Shown here: in pieces, positions 5,789 through 13,763 of the stretch | Numbering within the stretch: the stretch's first letter is position 1 | How the letters are laid out: each line of letters opens with the position of its first letter | Source of the DNA: Scleromatobacter sp045810285 | GTDB taxonomy: Bacteria; Pseudomonadota; Gammaproteobacteria; Burkholderiales; Burkholderiaceae_C | Reading direction: 5' to 3' | Length of the DNA: 14,597 bases | Assembly: GCA_045810285.1 (NCBI GenBank) | Contig: JBJMWE010000218.1 | Coordinates: 1-14,597, forward strand | The notes under the pieces: model-generated | What the model was told of the DNA's origin: nothing | Database searches by the model: none | What the model saw: the letters and a program-made list of their open reading frames with translations, nothing else | Made by a program: the position numbers and the translations under genes

Positions 5789-8410
5789 ATGCCCTTCTCG
5801 ATCCCGCCGCGCCGGGCCGCGGCGCTGCTCGCCGGCCTGCTGGCGCTCGCCGCAGGCACGCGCGCAGCCGCCCCGCCGCCCGCATTTCCGCTCGACGTGG
5901 CGCAGGAGGCGGCGGTCCGCGACATCGTCGCGCACATGACGCTGGCGCAGAAGGTGGGCCAGATGACGCAGGCCGAGATCCGCGCGATCACTCCCGAGGA
6001 GGTGCGCCAGTATTTCGTCGGCTCCGTGCTCGACGGCGGCGGCTCCTGGCCGAACCACGACAAGCACGCGTCGTTCGACGACTGGCGCCGGCTCGCCGAT
6101 GCGCTGTGGGACGCCTCGATGCACACCGACATGGCCGTGAAGGTGCCGGTCATCTGGGGCACCGACGCCGTCCATGGCCACAACAACGTCGTCGGCATGA
6201 CGCTGTTCCCGCACAACATCGGGCTCGGCGCGGCCAACGACCCGGCGCTGGTCGAACGCATCGGCGCGGCGGTCGCGGCGCAGGTGCGCCTGACCGGCGT
6301 CGACTGGACGTTCGCGCCCACCGTGGCCGTGCCGCGCGACGACCGCTGGGGCCGCACCTACGAAGGTTTCTCGGAGGACCCGGCCATCGTCGCCGCCTAC
6401 GCCGGCCGCTACGTCACCGGGCTGCAGGGCCGCTTCGACCCGGCCGGGCGGCCCACCATCGTCGCCACCGCCAAGCATTTCCTGGGCGACGGCGGCACCG
6501 ACCAGGGCGTCGACCAGGGCGAGAACAAGGCAGGCTTCGCCGAGCTGGTGCGCGTGCACGGCGCGGGCTATCGCACGGCGATCGACGCGGGCGTGCAGAC
6601 GGTGATGGTGTCGTTCAACAGCTGGACCACCACGGGCGCCGACGACACCGGCCGCCCGCTCGCCTTCGCCGACGTCAAGAACACCGGCAACAGGTTCCTG
6701 CTGACGGACCTGCTCAAGACGCGCTGGGGTTTCGACGGCCTGGTCGTCACCGACTGGGACGCCATCGGCCAGGTGAGCTGGGTCGACGCGGCCGGACGGA
6801 AGCATGCCTGCAGCAAGTCGTCGTGCCCCGTGGCCATCAACGCCGGCGTGGACATGGTGATGGTGCCGTTCGAGTGGAAGGACTTCATCGCGCACACGAT
6901 CGCCTCCGTGCAGGCCGGCGAGATCCCGCTGGCGCGCATCGACGACGCCGTCACCCGCATCCTGCGCGTGAAGATGCGCGCCGGCCTGTTCAAGGTGGTC
7001 GACGGCGCGAGCGTGTCGACACCGCCCTCGCAGCGCGCGGGCGCGCATGACGCGGCGGCGGCGCGGCCGCGCGCGCTCGCGCGCCAGGCCGTGCGCGAAT
7101 CGCTGGTGCTGCTGAAGAACGATCGCCGCACCCTGCCGCTGGCCCGCGCCGGCCGCGTGCTGGTGGTGGGCCGCAGCGCCGACTCGCTGGCCGACCAGTC
7201 CGGCGGGTGGTCGGTCACCTGGCAGGGCACGGGCAACACCAACGCCGACTACCCGGCGGGCGAATCGGTGCTCGCGGCGGTGCGCGCCACCGTGGGCGCC
7301 GACAACGTGGTCTATTCCGCCGAGGGCAAGGACGTCGACGTGAAGGCGTTCAAGGCGGTCATCGCGGTGATCGGCGAGACGCCGTACGCCGAGGGCGTGG
7401 GCGACATCCGCCGCTCCAGCACGCTGGAACACGCGCGCCGCCACCCCGAGGATCTCGCCGTCCTGGAGCGCGTGAGCGGGCACGGCGTGCCGGTGGCCAC
7501 GGTGCTGTTCAGCGGCCGGCCGCTGTGGGTCGACCGCGAGATCGACCGCAGCGACGCCTTCGTCGCCGCGTGGCTGCCCGGCACCGAAGGCCAGGGGATC
7601 ACCGACCTGCTGTTTCGCCGCGCCGACGGCGGCGTCAACGACTTCCGCGGCCGGCTGGCATTCTCCTGGCCGCGCGACGCCTGCCAGGCCACGGTCAACA
7701 AGGGCGATGCCGGCTACCGCCCGCTGTTCGCGGTCGGGTACGGCCTGACGTATGCGAAGCGGCATGCCGCGCTCGGCAAGCTCGACGAGTCGCCGCAGCC
7801 GCAGCGCTGCGGTGCGGCTCCGGCCAAGGCGGTCGAGGACCTGGTGGTCTTCGATCGCGTCGAGAATCCGATGGGCAAGCTGGGCATCGGCTCGCCGGCC
7901 AACTGGATCGTGCCGCTCGGCGACGACCCCGATGCCGTCGTCACGACGAAGGACGGCGCCGTCAAGGCGGAGCCCGCGCAGGTCAACGTGCAGCAGGACG
8001 CGCGCCGCATCGCGTTCGCCGGCGACGGCCAGTTCTGGGCCTACGCCGGATCGGGGCACGACCTGGGCGGCTGGCAGGGCGTGGACGGCGCGCTGGCCTT
8101 CGACCTCGTCGTCGATCGCCCGCCCGAAGGCGACGTCCACGTGCGCGTGGAGTGCGGCCATCCGTGCGGCGGCTCGATCGACGTGACGGCGGCGGTGCGC
8201 GCGCTGCCCCTGCACGCCAGGGCCACGCTGAAGATCCCGTTGCAGTGCTTCGTCGCCCAGGGCGTCGACCTGGCCGGCGTGGACATGCCGTTCGGCATCG
8301 ACACCGACCGGCCGTTCGTGGTCAGCATCGCCAACGTGCGCTGGCAGGTGGCTGCGGCCAAGGACGCGGACGCCCTGCCCTGCACGCCGGCGAGGAAGAA
8401 GCCGGACTAG
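5789..8410 (+). CDS. exported GH3 beta-glucosidase / exo-beta-glucan glucohydrolase
   Basis: An 873-residue enzyme expected to release glucose from the non-reducing ends of beta-glucans or cello-oligosaccharides. Residues 1-27 form a Sec-type signal peptide (RR followed by an Ala/Leu core, cleavage near GTRA-AAPP) and no lipobox is seen, so it should be periplasmic or secreted. The GH3 N-terminal barrel spans about 40-400, with GTDAVHGHNN, ATAKHFLGDGG and the nucleophile Asp322 in GLVVTDWDAIGQ. The second GH3 domain (about 430-660) has RESLVLLKNDRRTLPL, GGWSVTWQG and GETPYAEGVGD, whose Glu535 lies where plant exo-glucan hydrolases have the acid/base. The last ~180 residues resemble the galactose-binding-like extension of ExoP-type enzymes. 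It is a single-gene unit with its own promoter and operator. Substrate preference is inferred from family. Confidence 0.93.
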   Translation: MPFSIPPRRAAALLAGLLALAAGTRAAAPPPAFPLDVAQEAAVRDIVAHMTLAQKVGQMTQAEIRAITPEEVRQYFVGSVLDGGGSWPNHDKHASFDDWRRLADALWDASMHTDMAVKVPVIWGTDAVHGHNNVVGMTLFPHNIGLGAANDPALVERIGAAVAAQVRLTGVDWTFAPTVAVPRDDRWGRTYEGFSEDPAIVAAYAGRYVTGLQGRFDPAGRPTIVATAKHFLGDGGTDQGVDQGENKAGFAELVRVHGAGYRTAIDAGVQTVMVSFNSWTTTGADDTGRPLAFADVKNTGNRFLLTDLLKTRWGFDGLVVTDWDAIGQVSWVDAAGRKHACSKSSCPVAINAGVDMVMVPFEWKDFIAHTIASVQAGEIPLARIDDAVTRILRVKMRAGLFKVVDGASVSTPPSQRAGAHDAAAARPRALARQAVRESLVLLKNDRRTLPLARAGRVLVVGRSADSLADQSGGWSVTWQGTGNTNADYPAGESVLAAVRATVGADNVVYSAEGKDVDVKAFKAVIAVIGETPYAEGVGDIRRSSTLEHARRHPEDLAVLERVSGHGVPVATVLFSGRPLWVDREIDRSDAFVAAWLPGTEGQGITDLLFRRADGGVNDFRGRLAFSWPRDACQATVNKGDAGYRPLFAVGYGLTYAKRHAALGKLDESPQPQRCGAAPAKAVEDLVVFDRVENPMGKLGIGSPANWIVPLGDDPDAVVTTKDGAVKAEPAQVNVQQDARRIAFAGDGQFWAYAGSGHDLGGWQGVDGALAFDLVVDRPPEGDVHVRVECGHPCGGSIDVTAAVRALPLHARATLKIPLQCFVAQGVDLAGVDMPFGIDTDRPFVVSIANVRWQVAAAKDADALPCTPARKKPD

Positions 8411-8516
8411 CGGGGCGCCTTGCGCGACGGGTGAGCGGCTCGTGGAGGCGGCGTCGTGTGGCGCCGGTGGTGACGTGTCGGCACGCCGGCGGTGGCATGT
8501 CGCAATGTCGGCGAAC

Positions 8517-8549
8517 GGCGGGTTACGCCTGCGGCTAACCCGCCCTACG
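8517..8549 (+). repeat. REP-like palindromic element, unit 1
   Basis: A 33-bp unit that itself folds: GGCGGGTTA (8517-8525) pairs with TAACCCGCC (8536-8544), with an inner GCC-TGC-GGC extension and one bulged C, followed by a CTACG tail. It is the exact reverse complement of unit 2 (8609-8641). Elements with the GTAGGGCGGGTTAGCC head are scattered between genes in many proteobacteria. Confidence 0.75.
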
Positions 8550-8608
8550 GAACGCGCAGCGCGGCAGCAGGCGCGCGGCCGACCCGCACGAATGGCGCGG
8601 CGGGAGGT

Positions 8609-8641
8609 CGTAGGGCGGGTTAGCCGCAGGCGTAACCCGCC
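8609..8641 (-). repeat. REP-like palindromic element, unit 2 (inverted)
   Basis: All 33 bases are the reverse complement of unit 1, separated from it by 59 bases. A head-to-head pair of short palindromic repeats is the architecture of BIME/REPIN doublets, which are spread by RAYT transposases encoded elsewhere in the genome. No RAYT gene is in this window. Confidence 0.75.
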
Positions 8642-8674
8642 ATGCCGCCATGCCGCCACGCGCATCGCGCCGGA

Positions 8675-11155
8675 TCAGCCGGCCGTCTTGAACGCCATCA
8701 CCGCCTGGTTGCGCAGCGTGCGCAGCAGGCTCAGCTCGCGCTCGCCCAGCACGATGCCGCCGGCGGTGGCGCAATCGGCGTAGATCAATGCGAACGGCGC
8801 GCTCTTCATCGTCATCGGCAGCAGCACGAAGCTGCGTGCGTCGGCGTCGCGCTGCAGCCACGTGGGCAGGCGCGTGCGCACGTTGTCGGCGGAGGCGTCG
8901 GAGATCAGCGTGTCGGCCGCCTTCTTGCAGGCCACCGAGAGCAGGTCGACCGGCCCGTTCGGGTTGACGTCCACGCGGAACTGCGCGGACAGCGCGGCCG
9001 CCGGGCCGCCCAGGCCCACGCGGCCGGTGATCACGCCCGTCTTCGGGTCCCGCAGGCCGAAGATCACGCAGCGGAAGCCGAGCGCCGCGTGCATCGTCTG
9101 CAGGATCGTGCGCAGCACCTCGTTGAGCTTGAAGCTGTCGCCGGCCAGCGCACTCGTCACGCTCGAGATGCCGTTCTCCAGCGCCAGCATGCGGTCCGCG
9201 GAATCGGGGGCGACGTTGACCGCGACCTGCTGCGGCGACGGGGCGCCCGGACGCTCGCCGGAGGCCGCCACGATCGTCTTGTCGTCCGGCGCGGTGGCCG
9301 GCCCGACGTTCGTCACGATCGTCGCAGGGTTGACGTTGCCGGTGGGCACCTCGAGGTCCGCCGGCATCAGGCGACGCGCCTGGGAATCGGCCTTCAGGTC
9401 GATGCCCAGGCCCGCCGACATCGACTGCAGGTGCGACTGCGCGCCGCGCACCGCGCTCTCGAACTGGTCCTTGGGCAGGTTCAGCGCCCGTGCGTAGCGC
9501 TCGCCGATCGCGGCGATCTTGCCGGCCGCCTGGTCGGCCGGCGTCTGCATCAGCGCCAGCGCGATCTCGGAGGACGCCTGGACGCACCAACGCAGCCGGT
9601 CGGCCGCGTTGTCGACCGGTCGCGCCGGCGCCTCGCCTTCGGGCCGCGCGATGGCGCGGCGCAGCGAATCGGGCAGGCCCCAGACCTTGGTCACGCCCAC
9701 GCCGAGCTGTTCGTACGACAGCCCCAGCACCTCGCCGACGGCGCGATCCTCGATCGCCTGCGACCACTCGCCGCGCTGCCACGCGGGCTCGACGCGGCGC
9801 CGGATCAGCGTGGCTTCCTCGGGGAAGTAGAACTCGGTGAGCATGCGCCCGAGCTGCGACATCATCCCGGCCAGGAACGGCTCGTCGTGCGCCTTCGCGG
9901 TGGGCGTGAGCTCGTCGCACAGCGTGCCGGCCATCATCGCCTGCAGGAACAGCTCCTTGAGCCGGCCGACGTGCGCCTTGTCCTGCATGTGTTCCAGCAG
10001 CACCAGCGACAGCGCCATCGAGCGGATGCCCGCCAGGCCCACCAGCGACACCGCGCGCGACACCGAAGCGATGGAACCGGCGCCCGCGTTGCGGAAGTGC
10101 ACGGTGTTGACCATGCGCAGCAGCTTGTTGGTGAGCGCCACGTCGCGCACGATCTCGTCGGTGACGCCGGCGATGCTCGCGTTCTCGGACTGCGTCACGC
10201 GCTGGATGCGCACCACGGCGTCGGACAGCGCGGGGAAATCGCTCTTGTGGCGCATGCGCCGCAGCAGGAATTCCAGCGTCGCGCGGTCGCCGCCCTCGGC
10301 GCCCACGGGCGCCGGGTCCAGCCACTCGTGCAGCGCGTTGCGGAACGCGGCGGCCGACTCGGGGCGGCGCGACGGATCGCGCGCGACGGCGCGCATGACG
10401 AGTGCGCGCAGCGCGTCGTCGGTGGGATCCTTGCCGGTGCGGGCGTCGACCATCTCGGGCGGCCAGGCGACATCCTCGTCGCGCGTGCGCTCGAGCATGC
10501 GGTACGGGTCGCGCTCGACCCGCAGCGGCCGGCCGCAGATCATCTGGCCGAGCATCATGCCGGCCGCGAACACGTCCATCAGCGGATGCGGCTTGGCGCC
10601 GTTGATCGCCTCGGGCGAGATGTAGCCGGGCGTGCCGGCGATGCGGCCGTCGTGGGCGTCGGCGACGCGCGCGGCGATGCCGAAGTCCATCACGCGCGGC
10701 CGGCCCTGGGCATCCAGCAGGATGTTGGACGGCTTCAGGTCGCGGTGCACGATGCCCTGCGCGTGCGCGGTGGCGACCGCGTCGAGCACGTCGCGCATCA
10801 GCGTGGCGGCTTCGCGCTCGGGCAGCTTGCCGCGCTTCCTCAGCAGGTCGGTGAGCGTCGGGCCCTTGACGTATTCGAACACCATGAACGACACGGCACC
10901 GTCCTGGTCGGCCTCGAACACCGGCACGACGTTCGGGTGCGCGAGCCGGCTGACGGCACGAGCCTCGTCCAGCCATTGCGCCACCGACGCCGCATCGGCG
11001 TCGGGATTGATCACCTTGACCGCGACCTCGCGCTGCAGCCGCGGGTCATAGGCCAGCCAGACGGTGGCCTGCGCGCCGCGGCCGAGCTCGCCCTTGATCT
11101 CGAAGCGGCCGACGCGGCGCGCCCCGTTGCGGGCGGGCTGCTGCACGGCGCTCAT
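8675..11155 (-). CDS. Ser/Thr protein kinase with HDOD and GAF domains
   Basis: An 826-residue cytoplasmic signalling protein with no membrane segment. The N-terminal Hanks-type kinase (about 18-280) has every catalytic element checked: glycine loop GRGAQATVW (25-33), Lys47 in VAVKV, Glu64, HRDLKPSN (137-144), DFG (157-159) and SPE (180-182). An HDOD domain follows (about 290-480) with LVxLG-type helices (SVSRAVSLVGLAGIRSMAL). A low-complexity linker rich in Pro/Ala/Val precedes a C-terminal GAF domain (about 655-820), a likely small-molecule sensor. GGAGG seven bases before the ATG supports the start, which overlaps the stop of a 21-codon micro-ORF by ATGA. It lies downstream of the paralogous pseudokinase gene in one apparent transcription unit. 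The predicted role is phosphorylation controlled by a ligand and by the HDOD scaffold; substrates are unknown. Confidence 0.93.
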   Translation of the reverse strand: MSAVQQPARNGARRVGRFEIKGELGRGAQATVWLAYDPRLQREVAVKVINPDADAASVAQWLDEARAVSRLAHPNVVPVFEADQDGAVSFMVFEYVKGPTLTDLLRKRGKLPEREAATLMRDVLDAVATAHAQGIVHRDLKPSNILLDAQGRPRVMDFGIAARVADAHDGRIAGTPGYISPEAINGAKPHPLMDVFAAGMMLGQMICGRPLRVERDPYRMLERTRDEDVAWPPEMVDARTGKDPTDDALRALVMRAVARDPSRRPESAAAFRNALHEWLDPAPVGAEGGDRATLEFLLRRMRHKSDFPALSDAVVRIQRVTQSENASIAGVTDEIVRDVALTNKLLRMVNTVHFRNAGAGSIASVSRAVSLVGLAGIRSMALSLVLLEHMQDKAHVGRLKELFLQAMMAGTLCDELTPTAKAHDEPFLAGMMSQLGRMLTEFYFPEEATLIRRRVEPAWQRGEWSQAIEDRAVGEVLGLSYEQLGVGVTKVWGLPDSLRRAIARPEGEAPARPVDNAADRLRWCVQASSEIALALMQTPADQAAGKIAAIGERYARALNLPKDQFESAVRGAQSHLQSMSAGLGIDLKADSQARRLMPADLEVPTGNVNPATIVTNVGPATAPDDKTIVAASGERPGAPSPQQVAVNVAPDSADRMLALENGISSVTSALAGDSFKLNEVLRTILQTMHAALGFRCVIFGLRDPKTGVITGRVGLGGPAAALSAQFRVDVNPNGPVDLLSVACKKAADTLISDASADNVRTRLPTWLQRDADARSFVLLPMTMKSAPFALIYADCATAGGIVLGERELSLLRTLRNQAVMAFKTAG

Positions 11156-11217
11156 GAGGCAACCTCCGCCCTGCGGGCTGCGCTGCGAGCGCCTTCGGGC
11201 GGCCGGGCGACGCTCAT
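11152..11217 (-). CDS. 21-codon micro-ORF coupled to the kinase gene
   Basis: An ATG at 11217 is preceded at 6 bases by a strong GGGGAGG Shine-Dalgarno (11224-11230). The frame runs 21 codons (MSVARPPEGARSAARRAEVAS) and ends with a TGA that overlaps the kinase start in an ATGA junction. The peptide is rich in Arg and Ala, with no membrane segment or known domain. The layout suggests translational coupling: ribosomes ending here can restart on the kinase, which also has its own GGAGG inside the micro-ORF. It may be a leader peptide or simply a coupling device rather than a functional protein. The alternative is a chance frame, though the paired signals make that less likely. Confidence 0.5.
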   Translation of the reverse strand: MSVARPPEGARSAARRAEVAS

Positions 11218-11281
11218 TGCGCGCCTCCCCGCGTTGCGCGCACGGGCGCCCCGCGCGCGGGAGAACGGCGCGCGGCGCGCA

Positions 11282-13063
11282 TCAGGCGTCCATCCGATCC
11301 GGCCTGGCGGCCGCCGGGGGCTGGAGCGCGTCCTGGATGTCCTTGAGCGTGATGTCGAGCGCGCGCCCATAGCGCTGCGCGACGCGCTGCAGCGCGGTGG
11401 CCGACTGGCGCGGGGCCAGTGCCACCGCATCGAGAACGTCGTTGGCGCAGCTGGCCACCAGGCGCAGCATGTCGACGTCGGACGTGGGCGTGTGGATCGG
11501 GCCCGTGGGCGGCGCGCGGCGCACCATCTGCTGCACGCCATCGTCCAGCCCCCAGTGGTGCATCACGGCGGCGCCCAGGGCGTCGATGTCGATGCCCAGC
11601 ACCGCGAAGGACGCGCCCTCGCCCGTCATGCCCTGCTCGTCGGGCTCGCCTTCCTTCTGCGCGGCGACGGGCTGCATCAGGCGGCGGATCTGCGCGGCTT
11701 CGTCGGGGAAGTGGTATTGCACGACGAGCCAGCCGAGGTTCTGCAGCGCGGTGATGAGGTACACCACTTCCTGGTCGTAGCCGGCCGGCTGCAGCGCGCG
11801 CGCCATGCTGCCGGCGCGCTTGACGCGCAGGATCAGCGCGGTGAGCGCGTTGGCGGCCTCGTCGTTGAGCGGGCCCGGCCAGGGGCGCAGCGACAGCGCG
11901 GCCTGGCGCACGCCGTCCAGGCCCACCATGGCGATCGCGCGGTGGATCGCCAGCACCGCGCCGCTGCCGCTGTGGCCCGCCTGCGACTGCGCGAAGTTGA
12001 CCATGCGCACGAGCTCGAACGACAGCGCGAAGTCCTGCAGCACGACGCTGGAGAGTTCGTGCGTGTGGCCCGTCTCCAGCAGCGCCAGGCGTGCGGCGCG
12101 GTCGGCACCGCCCGGCATGGCGGGCAGCAGGCCGACGGAGCGCATGCGTCCGAGCAGCAGCGTGATCGGGCCGGCGTCCTGGTCGGCGGTCGCCTGCAGC
12201 CAGCCTTCCAGTGCGCGTTCGAAGGTGCGTGCGCTGCGATAGCGCTGGCGCTCCTGGCGGTCGGTGGCGCGGTTGACGATGGCGCGCAGCGGCTCGGGAA
12301 TGGGCTGCGGCACCGTCCACGGCAGGCGCACCATCTCGTGGCCGAACGGCGGCAGGCGGCCGACGACGCGGGCGACATCGGGCTCCTCCAGCGGCGCGAC
12401 GCCGGCCAGCACCTGGTGCATCACGAGGCCGAACGACAGCACGTCGATCTCGGCGGCCAGGCGCTGCATGCGGCGTTCGTCCATCGCGGCCTGCTGGCCG
12501 TCGGCGTCGGGCGAGATGGCGATGAAGGCGCTGGCGAACGAATGGGCGTCGACGATCTCGAGGCCCAGCAGCTTGACGTTGCCGGCGTCGTCGACCAGCA
12601 GCGAATAGGGCTGCAGGTCGCGATGCGCGGAGCCGGCCTCGTGCGCGAAGGCCAGGCCCTGCAGCACTTGCACGCTCCACTGCGTCAGTTCCGGCGCGGG
12701 CATGCCCTTGGACGTGAGCTTCTCGCCCCAGGTGACGAACTGCTCGCGCTCGTAGACGGCGTACGGCCAGCGCTCGTGCTCGCCGACGTCCAGCACGCGG
12801 GCCAGCTTCGGGTGCTTCAGGCGGCCGCTCCGGGTGACGCGGGCGATCCAGGCGCCGAGCGCGTCCGGGTCGGCCGGCCGGGCGCGCGGCATCGCCAGCA
12901 TCACCTCGAGATCCCCGCGCGTGTCCAGCGCCAGCCACAGCATGGTCTGCGCGCTCTTGCCGAGCAGGCGCATCAGCTGGTAGCGGCCGAGCAGGCGCAC
13001 CGCGCGGTTGGGCGTGGCGGGCGAGGCGGCGGGCGCGGTGGTGGGAGGAACGATGGCGTCCAT
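11282..13063 (-). CDS. pseudokinase-HDOD protein, degenerate paralogue of the downstream kinase
   Basis: A protein of 593 residues from the ATG at 13063. The kinase-like domain (about 25-270) aligns with the neighbouring kinase but lacks catalytic elements: the glycine loop is GKSAQTMLW, the ATP lysine is Ala57 (LEVMLAM), HRDLKPxN is HRDLQPYS (147-154), DFG is LGL (166-168) and no APE motif is found. It should not transfer phosphate and may bind partners. The HDOD domain (about 310-520) clearly matches the neighbour (RMVN, RAIAMVGLDGVRQAALSL, LGWLVVQYHFPDEA, YGRALDI), so the two arose by duplication; the GAF domain is absent. The frame is open to a TTG at 13201 (639 residues), but those 46 codons have much lower GC at third positions, so I prefer 13063. 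It is the first gene of the pair. Confidence 0.88.
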   Translation of the reverse strand: MDAIVPPTTAPAASPATPNRAVRLLGRYQLMRLLGKSAQTMLWLALDTRGDLEVMLAMPRARPADPDALGAWIARVTRSGRLKHPKLARVLDVGEHERWPYAVYEREQFVTWGEKLTSKGMPAPELTQWSVQVLQGLAFAHEAGSAHRDLQPYSLLVDDAGNVKLLGLEIVDAHSFASAFIAISPDADGQQAAMDERRMQRLAAEIDVLSFGLVMHQVLAGVAPLEEPDVARVVGRLPPFGHEMVRLPWTVPQPIPEPLRAIVNRATDRQERQRYRSARTFERALEGWLQATADQDAGPITLLLGRMRSVGLLPAMPGGADRAARLALLETGHTHELSSVVLQDFALSFELVRMVNFAQSQAGHSGSGAVLAIHRAIAMVGLDGVRQAALSLRPWPGPLNDEAANALTALILRVKRAGSMARALQPAGYDQEVVYLITALQNLGWLVVQYHFPDEAAQIRRLMQPVAAQKEGEPDEQGMTGEGASFAVLGIDIDALGAAVMHHWGLDDGVQQMVRRAPPTGPIHTPTSDVDMLRLVASCANDVLDAVALAPRQSATALQRVAQRYGRALDITLKDIQDALQPPAAARPDRMDA

Positions 13064-13365
13064 GAGCGCATTGACGGAAGGATCGGTCGATTGGAACCCT
13101 GCGCGAAGACGCCCGACGGGCGAAAGAGGGCCGAAAACGATGCGTAATTCACTGTCGGGCGCCCCTAAAGTATTCAAAAGCCTGTCGGCCGGGCCTTCCA
13201 ATCCGGCATTTCGCCACCAACTCGGCCCTGGAGCGGGAAACCCCGGTCGCCGCCCTCGTCCCCACCCCGGTCGGGGCCGGGCGGTTGTGTCAGAATCTTT
13301 TCACCGACGACGGGCAATGCGAGTTTCCCGATGAACTCCTGCCGCCGGTGTCCCAAGGAAAACGC
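13064..13365. other. divergent intergenic region between the pseudokinase and trxA
   Basis: About 300 bases separate the two divergent start codons. It holds an AT-richer island at 13134-13180 (GTAATTCACTG and CTAAAGTATTCAAAAG), the best place for the minus-strand promoter, although no clean hexamer pair stands out. A small CCCC-GGTC-GGGG hairpin lies at 13265-13276. On the trxA side, TTGTGTCAGAAT (13285-13296) contains a -10-like CAGAAT without a good -35. No separate gene is supported, but the region could encode an N-terminal extension of the pseudokinase. Confidence 0.5.
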
Positions 13366-13698
13366 ATGAGCAGCGAAGCAATCAAACACATCTCCGACGC
13401 GTCCTTCGAGACGGACGTCCTGAAGTCCGGCACCCCGGTGCTGGTGGACTACTGGGCGGAGTGGTGCGGCCCCTGCAAGGCGATCGCCCCGATCCTGGAA
13501 GAGGTCGCCAAGGACTACGGCCCGCGCCTGCAGATCGCCAAGATGAACGTGGACGACAACCGCGATGTGCCCGCCAAGTTCGGCATCCGCGGCATTCCCA
13601 CGCTGATGCTGTTCAAGGACGGCCAGCTCGCGGCGACCAAGGTCGGCGCGTTGTCGAAGTCGCAACTGACCGCATTCCTCGAAGGTCACCTGGCCTGA
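13366..13698 (+). CDS. trxA: thioredoxin
   Basis: A 110-residue cytoplasmic disulfide reductase of the thioredoxin system, donating electrons to ribonucleotide reductase, peroxidases and others. The active site WCGPC lies in DYWAEWCGPCKAIAP (about residues 28-42), the cis-proline is in RGIPTLMLFKDG, and the fold starts with a typical beta-alpha segment (IKHISDASFETDVL). The length is normal. AAGGAA at 13355-13360, five bases before the ATG, sets the start; upstream frame extension is rejected. It precedes rho on the same strand, a gene order usual in many proteobacteria, but rho has its own strong promoter in between. Confidence 0.97.
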   Translation: MSSEAIKHISDASFETDVLKSGTPVLVDYWAEWCGPCKAIAPILEEVAKDYGPRLQIAKMNVDDNRDVPAKFGIRGIPTLMLFKDGQLAATKVGALSKSQLTAFLEGHLA

Positions 13699-13720
13699 AG
13701 ACGGCCCGCGGCGGGTGTTC

Positions 13721-13737
13721 GTCAACTCGCAGTTGAC
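13721..13737. promoter_or_regulatory. perfect 17-bp palindrome overlapping the rho -35 box
   Basis: GTCAACTCGCAGTTGAC has perfect 7-bp arms around a 3-base centre. Its right arm contains five bases of the TTGACG -35 element (13733-13738). As DNA it could be an operator; as RNA it would be a hairpin 22 bases after the trxA stop codon. Both uses are possible. Confidence 0.55.
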
Positions 13738-13763
13738 GGGCATCCTCGCCCGGCCCCTATAAT
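13733..13763 (+). promoter_or_regulatory. rho promoter
   Basis: TTGACG (13733-13738) and a consensus TATAAT (13758-13763) are separated by 19 bases, slightly long but with near-perfect hexamers. Transcription should start near 13770, leaving an untranslated leader of about 300 nt before rho. Confidence 0.7.

Larger units (their letters stand above)
8411..8674. other. 264-bp gene-free gap between convergent genes
   Basis: The gap lies between the GH3 stop codon and the stop codon of the oppositely oriented kinase gene. The first ~105 bases show no recognisable signal. The remainder contains the two inverted 33-bp palindromic elements described separately. No T-rich intrinsic terminator is visible, so the REP-like hairpins are the best candidates for ending or protecting the converging transcripts. 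Confidence 0.6.

Noticed and set aside
8517..8641. Start of a CRISPR array or an IS with 33-bp inverted ends
   Set aside because: Only two copies, inverted relative to each other, with a 59-base non-coding interior; there is no room for a transposase and no direct repeats.
5729..8665. A 978-codon open frame on the minus strand opposite the GH3 gene
   Set aside because: Same antisense effect; low-complexity Arg/Ala/His translation, no start signals, and it covers an intact GH3 enzyme.
8642..13147. A 1501-codon open frame on the plus strand opposite the two kinase genes
   Set aside because: It is a GC-driven antisense shadow: the translation is His/Arg/Gln/Gly-rich with no domain, while the minus strand encodes clear kinase, HDOD and GAF motifs.
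13285..13365. N-terminal extension of thioredoxin from an upstream start in the same frame
   Set aside because: AAGGAA sits directly before ATG 13366 and thioredoxins start there; upstream codons do not resemble a leader.
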